Numbered from the stretch's first letter, positions 9,398-17,329 are shown. The stretch is 64,000 nucleotides of DNA from Levilactobacillus yonginensis (GCF_003946265.1 NZ_RHNO01000002.1:149192-213191), one strand, 5' to 3'. The notes: a model not told the origin generated them from the sequence alone. Numbers and translations are program-made.

Positions 9398-10321
9398 ATG
9401 AAGCTTAAAAATTTCAGTAAGATTATTGGGGTAACCTTACTCCTGGTGATGATTGTCCTGGCTGCCTTAACGTACTGGCATCCCGGAGCCCGCACCACTA
9501 GCTCCGGTACGCACCCAGCTGTCCGCCACCGTTCAACCGTTCGGGTCGTTGCGCTAGGTGACTCCCTGACGCAAGGCGTCGGTGATACTACCGACAATCA
9601 AGGGTATTCCGGTCGTTTAAAGACCATGATCCACAAAAAGGATAAGGTCAAGGTCGTCATGCACAACTACGGCAAGTCTGGCGACCGGTCCGATCAAATC
9701 GAAAAACGGTTGGTCGATAGTCGGCAGCAACAACGCCAAGTCCGGCGGGCTCAAGCCATCGTCATGACGGTTGGGGGCAATGATTTACTCCAGACCCTGA
9801 CCAAGAACGTGACCATTAACCAACAGTCCCGATTGAACACGCAATTGACGACCGCTGAAAAGTCCTACGAAACCAAGTTAAAGAGTCTGTTGTCCACCGT
9901 CCGGAAGTACAATCCGAACGCACCCATCTACCTCTACAGCATCTATAATCCCATCTACGTGTACTTTGCCAACCTAGACCAGATTACGGACGCCGTGGAC
10001 GATTGGAACGACGTGACGACCCATACCGGGCGGGACTTCTCGCACCTGTACATGGTTGACATCAGTCGAGCCATGTCCGTTGGTCAGTTCAAATCAGCCA
10101 CGCAACAGGCTAAATTAAAGCGCCAGTCCCAACAGGCCAATGATGGCAAACTGTCAGCCAAGAGCTTTCAGGAACAGATCTTGGCCAGCAGTAGTAGCGA
10201 CGAACTCAATGATTACCTTTCATCGGCCGACCATTTTCACCCGAACGCCAAGGGGTACGACCTGATGACCGCCGCTGCCTTCAAACAAATGCAGGCGCAC
10301 CAACAATGGTTAAATAAGTAA
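9398..10321 (+). CDS. Membrane-anchored SGNH/GDSL hydrolase (YpmR-like)
   Basis: Probable extracellular esterase/lipase of 307 residues. One N-terminal membrane anchor (about residues 9-28) precedes an SGNH domain with block I VALGDSLTQGVGD (nucleophile Ser), the Gly block NYGKSGDRS, block III VGGNDLL and block V DHFHPNAKGYD holding the catalytic Asp and His. The substrate cannot be read from sequence. The frame opens at 9353 inside the degV terminator, so the ATG at 9398, behind GAGGGGG, is the better start. ypmS follows 15 nt later, as in the YpmR-YpmS arrangement of Bacillus. Confidence 0.9.
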   Translation: MKLKNFSKIIGVTLLLVMIVLAALTYWHPGARTTSSGTHPAVRHRSTVRVVALGDSLTQGVGDTTDNQGYSGRLKTMIHKKDKVKVVMHNYGKSGDRSDQIEKRLVDSRQQQRQVRRAQAIVMTVGGNDLLQTLTKNVTINQQSRLNTQLTTAEKSYETKLKSLLSTVRKYNPNAPIYLYSIYNPIYVYFANLDQITDAVDDWNDVTTHTGRDFSHLYMVDISRAMSVGQFKSATQQAKLKRQSQQANDGKLSAKSFQEQILASSSSDELNDYLSSADHFHPNAKGYDLMTAAAFKQMQAHQQWLNK

Positions 10322-10336
10322 GGAGGAATCGGCTTC

Positions 10337-10942
10337 ATGCAACGACATTCGCAGACTAAAACACCCACCCGAAATTGGTGGAAGTGGGGCTTCATCGCCC
10401 TAGTGGCCGTCATCCTCGTTACCTTCATAACGATGGGTGTCAAGGCACTCGGCCCCGCCAATGTACCCGCCACGGCGAAGACGCCGACCACGGAAACGAC
10501 CAACATCAACGTGACACTCAATAAGAACCAGGTCAACGCGTTGGCCGACTACTATGTAAATAAGTCGCTTAAAAATGAACCCCTTAAATATCGGTTCCAG
10601 GTGAGTGATCACGCGATGTTGACCGGATCCACTAAGGTCTTGGGGGCCAATGTCAACTTTGTTTTACTCTTCAAGCCAACCGTGTTATCCTCAGGAGACG
10701 TCCAATTAAAGGCCCAGAAGCTATCAATTGGCTCGTTGCCAGTTCCAGTCAGCTTCGTGATGAGCTACATCGCGAAGAACTATCCACTGCCTAAGTGGGT
10801 GGCGATGAACGTGAAGGAACAGACGATGACCTTGCACTTGACGGCCATTGGCAACGGCAAGAAGCTGTCTTACGCCGCTAAAAAAATCGATATGACCGGT
10901 GCCGGGAAGTTCGTCTTCCAGGCCCGCATTCCGAAAAACTAA
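10337..10942 (+). CDS. ypmS: YpmS family protein (DUF2140)
   Basis: Single-pass membrane protein of 201 residues. A basic N-terminus leads into a hydrophobic segment (about 17-37), then an extracytoplasmic domain with the YpmS-type LNKNQVNALADYYVNK and VLLFKPTVLSSGDVQLKAQKLSIGSLPVP stretches (described by position, about 58-138). Function is unknown. It is tightly linked to the SGNH hydrolase upstream and yozE downstream, both behind good Shine-Dalgarno sequences, so the three look like one operon. Confidence 0.88.
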   Translation: MQRHSQTKTPTRNWWKWGFIALVAVILVTFITMGVKALGPANVPATAKTPTTETTNINVTLNKNQVNALADYYVNKSLKNEPLKYRFQVSDHAMLTGSTKVLGANVNFVLLFKPTVLSSGDVQLKAQKLSIGSLPVPVSFVMSYIAKNYPLPKWVAMNVKEQTMTLHLTAIGNGKKLSYAAKKIDMTGAGKFVFQARIPKN

Positions 10943-10965
10943 CGTCCTAATAAAGGAGGATCGTC

Positions 10966-11187
10966 ATGCCTAAAAGTTTTTATCAGTTTTTGATGACGGA
11001 ACGGAACCCCGAGAGCTACGATCCCGTGGCAACGTTCGCCAACAACGCATTCCTAGACAGTTCGTTTCCCAAACAAGAAACGGAATTTGATCCTCTGTCA
11101 AAGTATCTTGAAGAAAACGCGCCGTACTTACCGTCAATGACCATCTTTGATGATGCTTGGCAAATGTACTTAGCCGCTTTGGCCTAG
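10966..11187 (+). CDS. yozE: YozE family protein (UPF0346)
   Basis: Small soluble protein of 73 residues with the UPF0346 pattern: [12 protein letters not shown] at the start, LA..AF.D.SFPK in the middle, and YL......LPSM..FDDAW..Y near the end. The fold is a helical YozE/SAM-like bundle of unknown role. AAAGGAGG precedes the ATG. It is the last gene of the conserved cluster; in related genomes rbgA tends to follow soon after, but here an accessory island of about 8 kb intervenes. Confidence 0.93.
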   Translation: MPKSFYQFLMTERNPESYDPVATFANNAFLDSSFPKQETEFDPLSKYLEENAPYLPSMTIFDDAWQMYLAALA

Positions 11188-11211
11188 CGAGGTTGTATCA
11201 GAATAAGGATT

Positions 11212-11243
11212 AAAAAAGTCCGCATTGGCGGGCTTTTTTCTTT
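11212..11243 (+). terminator. Terminator after yozE
   Basis: AAAAAAGTCCGC-ATT-GGCGGGCTTTTTT hairpin ending in T6. It marks the left edge of the accessory island. Confidence 0.9.
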
Positions 11244-11315
11244 GGGGTAATTTGGGCTGCAGCAGTGCGAGTTAAGTCGGCTTGACCAGGCTCGTTTAAT
11301 CCACCGTGACCTATA

Positions 11316-11344
11316 TTGACTTTTCCAGAGCGCTTGATTAATAT
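11316..11344 (+). promoter_or_regulatory. Candidate sigma-A promoter
   Basis: TTGACT at 11316-11321, a 17-nt spacer, then TAATAT at 11339-11344. It faces the secreted-protein gene starting at 11549 and would leave a leader of about 200 nt. Confidence 0.55.
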
Positions 11345-11548
11345 TAGCCATATACGGTACTGGTATTAACAATATTTATACGATACAGAAAAGCATTTGA
11401 ACTTTTTTCAGGACATCTGCTTTTGACAGATTTGAAAGGCTGAATTGATGTTGAAGGGACTGATGTTACTTGAAATGACAGCCCACCTAGCGACACCAAG
11501 CCGGCTAAAATTGAAGTTATTGTGAACAGGAAATGGAGGATTTCACTG

Positions 11549-12484
11549 ATGAAGGTTAACAAATTGATTGTCTCAGCGCTGACGATTTTAAGCGTTTCCA
11601 CTATGGGACTCGCAACAGTTGCGTCCAATGCGGATACGGCGTTGGCAAAGACCAAGGCAGCAAAAATCGTTAAAACGACTACATATAAAGCCAAGCACAA
11701 GGTTCACGTTACCAAGGGAAATATGTACTCTACGGCTAAGCTCACGAAGGTTTCGCACAAGGCTAAGAACTATAAACGGACGACATTCTACCGAATCAAG
11801 AAGGCCAAAGTTGTTAAGAGTAATAAGAAAAAAGCTGTATACAATTACGTTAAATCAACGAATGGTAAGACTAAGGGCTGGATCTGGCATGGTTATGTGA
11901 AGAATGGCAAGGCTCCTAAAGCTAAGACAAGTAAGACTAAGTCAAGTTTGAGTAAGAAACAACAATTTAATAAGATGTTTGCTGGAATTAAAAAGGAAGA
12001 AATGCAAGGACATGTTGATAAATTAATTAGTTTTCTTTTAACCAAAGGGAACAAACATTCTGGTTCTCTTATTGATAATAAAGGAAATCTAAAAGTTGCG
12101 AATGGGACAAAGAAATATCTTCTCGATAATCCTATTTATGCCGGAACATTAGCTAATGGGCATCGAATTTTAGGTATGACTGATAAACCACAGTATAATT
12201 TCGAAGTTATGCCAGGATTATATTCGAATAGTGAGAGTTTTTCGAATAACTCGGGACATTGGGTAATCTATTATATTTCTGGTAATGGTGATGATGGGGT
12301 TGCTGCTTCACCACATAAAGGATTTAAGTATTTCGGAGATTTAGATCAACAAATTGCTGGTAATATGAAGGGAGCTTGGATGGATGTATATTCATCTAAT
12401 GATGCCACTTTATATAACTGGAAGTCGAAAATTCTTTTGGTCAATAAAAAGGCCGCTGAGAATCGCAAATATTTGAATTACTAG
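11549..12484 (+). CDS. Secreted protein with SH3-like surface repeat, function unknown
   Basis: Of 311 residues. A Sec signal peptide is clear (KVNKLIVSALTILSVSTMGLA, about residues 2-22, likely cleaved near ASNADTALA). A very basic segment (about 40-125) has the V.V.KG.MY.T..LT......Y..T.FY pattern of SH3-like or surface-layer-type cell wall repeats in lactobacilli. The C-terminal half (about 140-311) is not recognised and is visibly more AT-rich in codon use. The start is the ATG at 11549 behind GGAGGA rather than the upstream in-frame codon at 11522. It is the first gene of the island. A host-surface or cell-wall role is only an inference. Confidence 0.8.
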   Translation: MKVNKLIVSALTILSVSTMGLATVASNADTALAKTKAAKIVKTTTYKAKHKVHVTKGNMYSTAKLTKVSHKAKNYKRTTFYRIKKAKVVKSNKKKAVYNYVKSTNGKTKGWIWHGYVKNGKAPKAKTSKTKSSLSKKQQFNKMFAGIKKEEMQGHVDKLISFLLTKGNKHSGSLIDNKGNLKVANGTKKYLLDNPIYAGTLANGHRILGMTDKPQYNFEVMPGLYSNSESFSNNSGHWVIYYISGNGDDGVAASPHKGFKYFGDLDQQIAGNMKGAWMDVYSSNDATLYNWKSKILLVNKKAAENRKYLNY

Positions 12485-12493
12485 CACAGTGTT

Positions 12494-12528
12494 AAGAAGA
12501 GTCTATATTTATTAGACTCTTCTTTTTA
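12494..12528 (+). terminator. Terminator after the secreted-protein gene
   Basis: AGAAGAGTCTA/TAGACTCTTCT, an 11-bp perfect stem, followed by TTTTATT. Confidence 0.9.
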
Positions 12529-12639
12529 TTGACTATACTTTTTTGGAATTTATGATAAGAGTTGTTTCCCATTTTGATACCCCTTTGCTAATTTTGGCAT
12601 CTTTGAACTTTAGCCTAGACTATCAATATAGAGGTTTTA

Positions 12640-12910
12640 AATAAATAAGACGAGGTGATATTAATTGGCAGAAATAAATAACCGTAAAAAGTGGTCTGTA
12701 CTGGTAATTGGATACTAGAGTCAAGTATGAAGAGCATCCTAATCCGCAAAATACTTTCAGCCACGACTTCTTTTTACCAGGTAATGATTTTAAGTAATCA
12801 GTTGATTCTAAGGTATATCTGCCCGATAAATGATTAGCAACGAAAACGAGCTTAACTTCATAGTTTGGGGCGTCTGGCTTCGTCTGTAATTTGTTCAGAC
12901 TAATGTTACT
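12640..12910 (-). pseudogene. Probable gene remnant without a start codon
   Basis: The minus strand keeps an open frame of about 90 codons from near 12910 down past 12650. The middle reads protein-like (NYEVKLVFVANHLSGRYTLE, then TDYLKSLPGKKKSWLKV), but no plausible start lies upstream and no ribosome binding site is seen. On the plus strand a TTG at 12665 behind GAGGTG opens only 17 codons. This looks like debris of a decayed gene in the island. The rest of 12529-13168 shows no gene. Confidence 0.3.
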
Positions 12911-13168
12911 GATCTCAGCACACTCATAACAGTTACGCCAGCACCTTTAGCTAACTGTTCAATTGTCAGTCATAGCGCAAATTTTTTTTTGAATCACTAT
13001 CTTACTTATGGAAATTTGCAGGAATCACTTCTCTTTCATAGCATTGAAATCAACCAATAAGAATTTTTTTGCAGTAAAGAGGTTTTAAAATACCTTATAG
13101 CACAATTTAGAAGGAAAATAATACCTAATTATTGTATAATGTATTTTATAATCCATCATTTTAGATGG

Positions 13169-13261
13169 TTGGTAGAACGACTTAAACGAGGGCCTAAAGA
13201 ATACATACTTTCCAAATTGTTGTCGGTACTGACTGGTGCCACTTGCTTACGCATCTACCAA
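13169..13261 (+). promoter_or_regulatory. Candidate structured leader upstream of the lipoprotein gene
   Basis: TTGGTAGA at 13169-13176 pairs perfectly with TCTACCAA at 13254-13261, enclosing 77 nt. A small CCATC/GATGG hairpin lies just upstream, and a TATAAT -10-like hexamer at about 13134 could start this transcript. The structure ends about 40 nt before the gene at 13301. I do not recognise it as a known riboswitch class. Confidence 0.35.
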
Positions 13262-13300
13262 TTAATCTAATTAAATATTTTATTAAGGAGAGTTCAAATT

Positions 13301-14185
13301 ATGAATCGTTATGCAAAACGCCTAGTACACGTAGCTTTACTAGGAACAGCCATTTTATCGTTGTCAGCTTGTGGAAAATCAGGACCTAATCAAGTTAACG
13401 AGAAGACGGTTTCCTTTATTAAGGATGCGCAATCACCTAATCAGAGAATTTGGTTCATGGCTAATTCCGAACATTCAGACACCTACGACCTCAGTAAGGA
13501 TACGCATATTGACCAGATCCTAGTGACTAAGAATGGCATGGCAACTGTCTACAATACGCCAACCTATACGTTTCTGATGCGAGATATTGATGGGAAGTCT
13601 GATAAAAAAATAATTTCGATGGCCAAAGCTGAGGATAAGAAATATTACCACGAAACTATTCAAAAATCTAAGGATGATTTGCAGGAAAGAATTGATAGTG
13701 ATAAGGGTATTCTGAAGAATAACACTTTCACTGCCAATGCTGATGAACGAAAGGATAAACAAAGATTAGAGTCCGATATCCAACACATGCTTGCTTTCCA
13801 GGCTAAATTTCCCGTTGTTAAGTATGAAAAGCCAACCGCAAAACCACTTCGTGCATCTGTTGTAACCGATAATTCTGGAAATAATGTCGTTCAAGAGAAT
13901 ATTGTTCACCAGCGGATTAAGCTAGACGACAAAGTTTGGAGTTATAAATTCAAAGAGCATGATTTGCCGTTTAGCTATCCTGAAAACATGAAGCTAACTA
14001 TGAGCAATGGTTTTAGCCAAACGTACGATTCACCCGTCAAAATTTTGAGTTCAATGTATGTTGGCTACACAAATGAAACGAATAATCAGCCCAACATCTA
14101 CTTAATCACTAAAACCACTAATAAAGACACCAAGTCCGTGTTTGATTCATTAAAGACCAAAAAAGTGACTGAGGCTAAGGACTAA
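13301..14185 (+). CDS. Putative lipoprotein of unknown function
   Basis: Of 294 residues. A lipoprotein signal peptide ends in the lipobox LSAC-G (Cys at about residue 24), so lipidation and anchoring at the outer face of the membrane are expected. The mature part is hydrophilic and lysine-rich with a helical, coiled-coil-prone stretch at about 100-165. I recognise no catalytic motif. AAGGAG lies about 12 nt before the ATG. It sits alone in the island behind a possible structured leader. An immunity or surface role is conceivable but unsupported. Confidence 0.78.
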   Translation: MNRYAKRLVHVALLGTAILSLSACGKSGPNQVNEKTVSFIKDAQSPNQRIWFMANSEHSDTYDLSKDTHIDQILVTKNGMATVYNTPTYTFLMRDIDGKSDKKIISMAKAEDKKYYHETIQKSKDDLQERIDSDKGILKNNTFTANADERKDKQRLESDIQHMLAFQAKFPVVKYEKPTAKPLRASVVTDNSGNNVVQENIVHQRIKLDDKVWSYKFKEHDLPFSYPENMKLTMSNGFSQTYDSPVKILSSMYVGYTNETNNQPNIYLITKTTNKDTKSVFDSLKTKKVTEAKD

Positions 14186-14204
14186 AGCAATAAGAGGATT
14201 TATC

Positions 14205-14300
14205 ATGGGAAAATCACTAAGTTATTTGCTGTTATTGCCACTTCAGTTTTCGACACCAAGTAACGTCACCTTCACAGCAACACCCAAAGCCCCTCAATGA
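14205..14300 (+). CDS. Possible 31-residue peptide, hydrophobic N-terminus
   Basis: The ATG at 14205 has AGAGGA about 6 nt upstream and opens a 31-codon frame with SYLLLLPLQF near the N-terminus. The stop falls inside the terminator stem at 14286-14319. It could be a small secreted peptide following the lipoprotein gene or the residue of a decayed gene. Weak support. Confidence 0.25.
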   Translation: MGKSLSYLLLLPLQFSTPSNVTFTATPKAPQ

Positions 14301-14319
14301 TTATGTTGAGAGGCTTTTT
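14286..14319 (+). terminator. Terminator after the lipoprotein gene
   Basis: AAAGCCCCTCAA pairs with TTGAGAGGCTTTTT across an 8-nt loop, ending in T5. Confidence 0.8.
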
Positions 14320-14396
14320 GACGATGGTTAAACGACAAATAGCACCACTATCTAAATTAGAGATAATAAAGGTATATAGAGCAGCGATAATATGAG

Positions 14397-14438
14397 GTGC
14401 CCCCCTCGAGTTGGATTTACGCCAATTCGAGGGGGCAC
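14397..14438. repeat. 42-bp palindromic insertion in block A
   Basis: GTGCCCCCCTCGAGTTGG pairs with CCAATTCGAGGGGGCAC (one bulged C, one G-T pair) around a short loop. Block B lacks it, so it looks inserted. No T-run follows on either strand. It could be a miniature palindromic element. Confidence 0.65.
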
Positions 14439-14490
14439 TTCAACTAACAATCAGGGTGTTCTTGGTCATTGCGATGGCTTAGTTATTTAA

Positions 14491-14675
14491 TTAATTTTTG
14501 GTTCCCAAGTTATGCCACTTCTTATTCGAGTACTTGTACGCAGTGATCTTATTGGACGATACGACGTTCCATTCGTGTTTAGTGGGAATAGCATGACTAC
14601 CGTATTTAAAGATGACCTGTTTCTTTTGCGTTGGCTTAAGGTAGGACTCGGGCTATGAGTCTTCTTTTATGTCTT
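14491..14675 (-). pseudogene. Truncated, frameshifted copy of the secreted-protein gene at 16730-17329
   Basis: The sequence matches the last 60 or so codons of the intact gene at 16730, including the stop TTA, with scattered substitutions. About 1 nt is missing near 14645 relative to the intact copy (the stretch after CATAGC is 19 nt instead of 20), which breaks the frame. The 5' two thirds of the gene are absent. Confidence 0.75.
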
Positions 14676-14783
14676 TGAGCTATTGTTGCACTTCAATTAT
14701 AAATTTGTCTGTCATAAAAACGAGAATTATCTGGTGGTGAAGTTAACCTCCGGACTTTTTGCATTCAACTGGCGAGCCTTGAG

Positions 14784-14805
14784 TGATAATTAAAATTAAC
14801 TATCA
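14784..14805. promoter_or_regulatory. Inverted repeat upstream of abiEi, candidate operator
   Basis: Arms TGATAATTAA and TTAACTATCA (9 of 10 paired) around AA. AbiEi-type antitoxins are known to repress their own operon by binding inverted repeats; a similar palindrome covers the -10 region at 14881. Confidence 0.45.
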
Positions 14806-14880
14806 TCAATATGGATTGTCACATAATCGGAGGGAGGTAGAAAATAAGTAATGCTAATTCTGCGTAATTTTGCTATCTCA

Positions 14881-14894
14881 TGATATAATTATCA
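14881..14894 (+). promoter_or_regulatory. Palindrome over the -10 box of abiEi
   Basis: TGATATAATTATCA has perfect TGATA/TATCA arms and contains a consensus TATAAT -10 hexamer. No strong -35 is seen at the right distance. A repressor bound here would block transcription of the pair. Confidence 0.5.
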
Positions 14895-14919
14895 AAAAGT
14901 GTTGTACGAGGTGCAAAAA

Positions 14920-15531
14920 ATGGGAATTGAATCTCTTATTCCAAGGCTCTTTAAACTGAACGCAATTTTTACAACTAGTGAGGCCAAGGACGTTGGAATT
15001 TCCAAATATTATCTAAATAAGTTGGTTAATGCTGGAGAGGTGGCTAGATTTGGTACTGGACGTGCTGGTGTTCAATTGTGGAGCAACGAGAATCTTTCTA
15101 ATGACGACTTTTTGGCCATTCAGCTACGCTATCCCAAAGCTGTGATTTCGGGACAAACGGCTTTAACCTGGTGGCACCTCATTGACCGTCAATATACTTA
15201 TTTAGATTTAACTGTTCCACGCGGCTACAGTGTTTCCAATGATTTTGACAAATACATTGTGACAATTCATCACGTCGATAGTCAGTATTATCCCATCGGA
15301 CTAACAAGTGTTCGGACAGAAGAGGATAGTGGTTCACTCAACATCTATAATCCAGAACGTGCGCTAATAGATGCTTTCCGCTTTAAAACGATTACTGAAT
15401 TCGACCGCAACCAAGCCGTTCGAAACTATTTTCAAAGTGACTTTTGTGATTCATTGAAATTGAGCAGATACATCAATCAATTTCCTGGACTTTCGGATTT
15501 ACAAAAAATAACGGAGGTGCTCAGTCATTAA
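14920..15531 (+). CDS. abiEi: AbiEi-family antitoxin / transcriptional repressor (type IV TA)
   Basis: Of 203 residues. The N-terminal winged-helix part (about 1-60) has the AbiEi pattern FTTSEAKDVGISKYYLNKLV...GEV.R.G.G.Y-like, and the middle has AVISGQTALTWWHLID followed by LDLTVPRGY, typical of the family. The C-terminal domain (PERALIDAFRFK) matches the antitoxin effector domain. It would repress its operon and counter AbiEii without direct contact, as known for AbiE systems, and may give abortive phage resistance. The ATG at 14920 is chosen because GAGGTG lies 6 nt upstream. The stop overlaps the toxin start. Confidence 0.88.
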   Translation: MGIESLIPRLFKLNAIFTTSEAKDVGISKYYLNKLVNAGEVARFGTGRAGVQLWSNENLSNDDFLAIQLRYPKAVISGQTALTWWHLIDRQYTYLDLTVPRGYSVSNDFDKYIVTIHHVDSQYYPIGLTSVRTEEDSGSLNIYNPERALIDAFRFKTITEFDRNQAVRNYFQSDFCDSLKLSRYINQFPGLSDLQKITEVLSH

Positions 15532-16453
15532 AACGAAAGATATTATTCGACAAGTCAAGCGGGCTGCTAACGAAAATCTCACTAGTTTACGTGAAATGCA
15601 GTCTCGCTTTGCAGCAGAACGATTTCTGGCAAGAATTACGCAATCTGATTATAAGAATGAAATGGTGCTGAAGGGTGGCTATTTAATTGGTGCTATGGTA
15701 GGTTTGGGCAACCGAAGTACCCATGATTTAGATTACTCCTATCAGAAAAAAGTCCCCGTTGATCAGCTTCAAAGGATTGTCACCGAAGTGGCCCAAATTG
15801 ATCTAAAAGATGGTACACATTTTAATAACATCAGCGTCGACGAAAATGCGAATGCGACAGAACGCTATAACCCTGGCTACCGGGTATCAATGGACTTAGA
15901 GATGGCCAATCCCGATCCTTCGAAGCCCAATAAACCGGTGACGTACCATTTAGGTATCGATTTAGCAACTAATGATGATATTATTCCAAACGTACAGCGA
16001 TTCAATCATACTTCAGAAATTGATGGGAGCAAGATTAGTGTTTACGCCTATCCAGTTGAGCAAATTTTGGCAGAGAAAATGTCAGCCTGCTTCAATCATG
16101 GAGATCAAGATACACGGGTTCGTGACTTCTATGATTTGTACGCTCTAAAGCGGTTCGAAGGTGAGAGTATTGATAATGACAGCTTACGTGCATCGATTAA
16201 GAATCAGTTAAAGATTCATAATCAGTATGACGCCTTAGAGAATCCAATTGCAGCATTTAATGACTTACGACAAAGCCTCCGTCTTCAAAAAGTTTGGAAT
16301 GACAAACGACAGCAGATTATCCCAGAAGGTCAAGAAATTACATTCGACCAGACTATCAATGCGGCCAACAATCTTTTACGGAATGCTGGATTTAAAGATA
16401 CCGCACCACGGCCAAAACATAGGCCATGGCTCTCGCAAGAAAGGCCTAGGTAA
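15527..16453 (+). CDS. abiEii: AbiEii-family nucleotidyltransferase toxin, apparent ATT start
   Basis: Nucleotidyltransferase-fold toxin of the type IV AbiE system; relatives such as MenT and AbiEii transfer nucleotides to targets including tRNA and stop growth. The signature LKGGYL followed 13 residues later by DLD is intact, and so is EQILAEKMSAC with RDFYDLYAL. The first ATG in frame is at 15596, but coding similarity runs upstream (IKTKDIIRQVKRAANENL) to an ATT at 15527. That codon lies 9 nt after GGAGG and overlaps the antitoxin stop (ATTAA), where ATGA would be usual. Starting at ATT gives 308 residues. Either ATT is a rare start or the toxin start codon is mutated. Confidence 0.85.
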   Translation: MKTKDIIRQVKRAANENLTSLREMQSRFAAERFLARITQSDYKNEMVLKGGYLIGAMVGLGNRSTHDLDYSYQKKVPVDQLQRIVTEVAQIDLKDGTHFNNISVDENANATERYNPGYRVSMDLEMANPDPSKPNKPVTYHLGIDLATNDDIIPNVQRFNHTSEIDGSKISVYAYPVEQILAEKMSACFNHGDQDTRVRDFYDLYALKRFEGESIDNDSLRASIKNQLKIHNQYDALENPIAAFNDLRQSLRLQKVWNDKRQQIIPEGQEITFDQTINAANNLLRNAGFKDTAPRPKHRPWLSQERPR

Positions 16454-16518
16454 GGCTCCACCGCCATCATAAAGGGTCCTTCAACGAGGGCAGACGATTA
16501 AATTATGGTTCTAAAATA

Positions 16519-16583
16519 GGCTCTAAAATATCTGTTATTGGCAATCAATCGATTTGATTACTGGCAACAGATATTTTAGAGCC
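16519..16583. terminator. Large hairpin after abiEii, probable bidirectional terminator
   Basis: GGCTCTAAAATATCTGTT (16519-16536) and its exact reverse complement (16566-16583) give an 18-bp stem, with an inner AATCAA/TTGATT stem. It lies between convergent genes. The core CTAAAATATCTG recurs in a hairpin at 43101-43161. Confidence 0.6.
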
Positions 16584-16585
16584 AA

Positions 16586-16935
16586 ATGATTACGTTGAGA
16601 AGCTTTTGACGATTGTTAAACGACAAATAGCGCCACTATCTGAATTAGAGAATAAGGATACATAAAACTGCAACAATGTGAAGTGACAATCATGGTGCTC
16701 TTGGTCATTGAGATAGCTTAGTGATTGAATTAATTTTTGGTTCCCAAGTTATGCCATTTCTTATTCGAGTACTTGTACGCGGTGATCTTATTGGATGATA
16801 CAACGTCCCATTCGTGTTTAGTGGGAATAACGTGACTGCCGTATTTAAAGATGGTTTGCTTCTTTTGCGTTGGCTTGAGGTATGAAGCGGTGCTATGGGT
16901 CTTCTTGTCGTAACTCGTGTTGAACTTCTTCATAC
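16586..16935. repeat. Duplicated block B (right of the abiE pair)
   Basis: Counterpart of block A at 14301-14690. It includes the ACAAATAGCGCCACTATCT core at 16624 and runs into the intact secreted-protein gene at 16730-17329. Confidence 0.8.
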
Positions 16936-17329
16936 CATTGAAAGCTTCAATCCGATAGCCATGAAACTTCTTGTAGCGAGGGTGCTTGCCTTTTTGATAC
17001 CAATTTGAGCCAAACTTTGTGACTGAATAGATAGCATTAGGTGAGGTCTTATACTTTCCAGAGATCAAGATCCAATCATAGTTACTGAACGTGTGTGCAA
17101 GTTTATAATGGGCTCCTGGCAAAACTTTGTAGGTAGCAAGAACCTTGTCATTCTTGTAAGATGGGTAACCAGGCTTAATTTTACTGACGGTAATCGGCTT
17201 GCGAATAGTTACCCAATGGTTGGTTGTCCAGTATTGGCTGATCGAGGCGGAGGCCGGACTGGGAATGGTTAAAAATAGGCTGGCCGAGAGGGTGACAGCC
17301 GCTAACGTGAAACCTTTATGTAAATTCAT
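16730..17329 (-). CDS. Secreted basic protein of unknown function
   Basis: Of 199 residues. A Sec signal peptide (NLHKGFTLAAVTLSASLFLT, cleavage likely after ASA) precedes a small, basic, aromatic-rich mature protein with repeated units such as ATYKVLPGAHYKLAHTF and an N-terminal W-TTNHWVTIRKP. The style is that of small cell-surface SH3-like proteins of lactobacilli; no catalytic motif is seen. The frame is open from 17383, but the ATG at 17329 has GAAGGAGCG upstream and starts the signal peptide directly. A decayed copy of the 3' third lies at 14491-14675 on the other side of abiE. Confidence 0.75.
   Translation of the reverse strand: MNLHKGFTLAAVTLSASLFLTIPSPASASISQYWTTNHWVTIRKPITVSKIKPGYPSYKNDKVLATYKVLPGAHYKLAHTFSNYDWILISGKYKTSPNAIYSVTKFGSNWYQKGKHPRYKKFHGYRIEAFNGMKKFNTSYDKKTHSTASYLKPTQKKQTIFKYGSHVIPTKHEWDVVSSNKITAYKYSNKKWHNLGTKN

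Larger units (their letters stand above)
14301..14690. repeat. Duplicated block A (left of the abiE pair)
   Basis: Homologous over most of its length to 16586-16935, in the same orientation. Both contain a roughly 35-bp core (ACAAATAGCRCCACTATCT, at 14335 and 16624), then GGTCATTG..ATGGCTTAG-like sequence, then the 3' part of a minus-strand secreted-protein gene. Block A differs by a 42-bp palindromic insertion and a decayed gene copy. With block B it brackets the AbiE toxin-antitoxin pair. Confidence 0.8.

Noticed and set aside
13160..13262. tRNA-like gene at the structured leader
   Set aside because: There is a closing stem but no T-loop or anticodon arm pattern and no CCA-type end.
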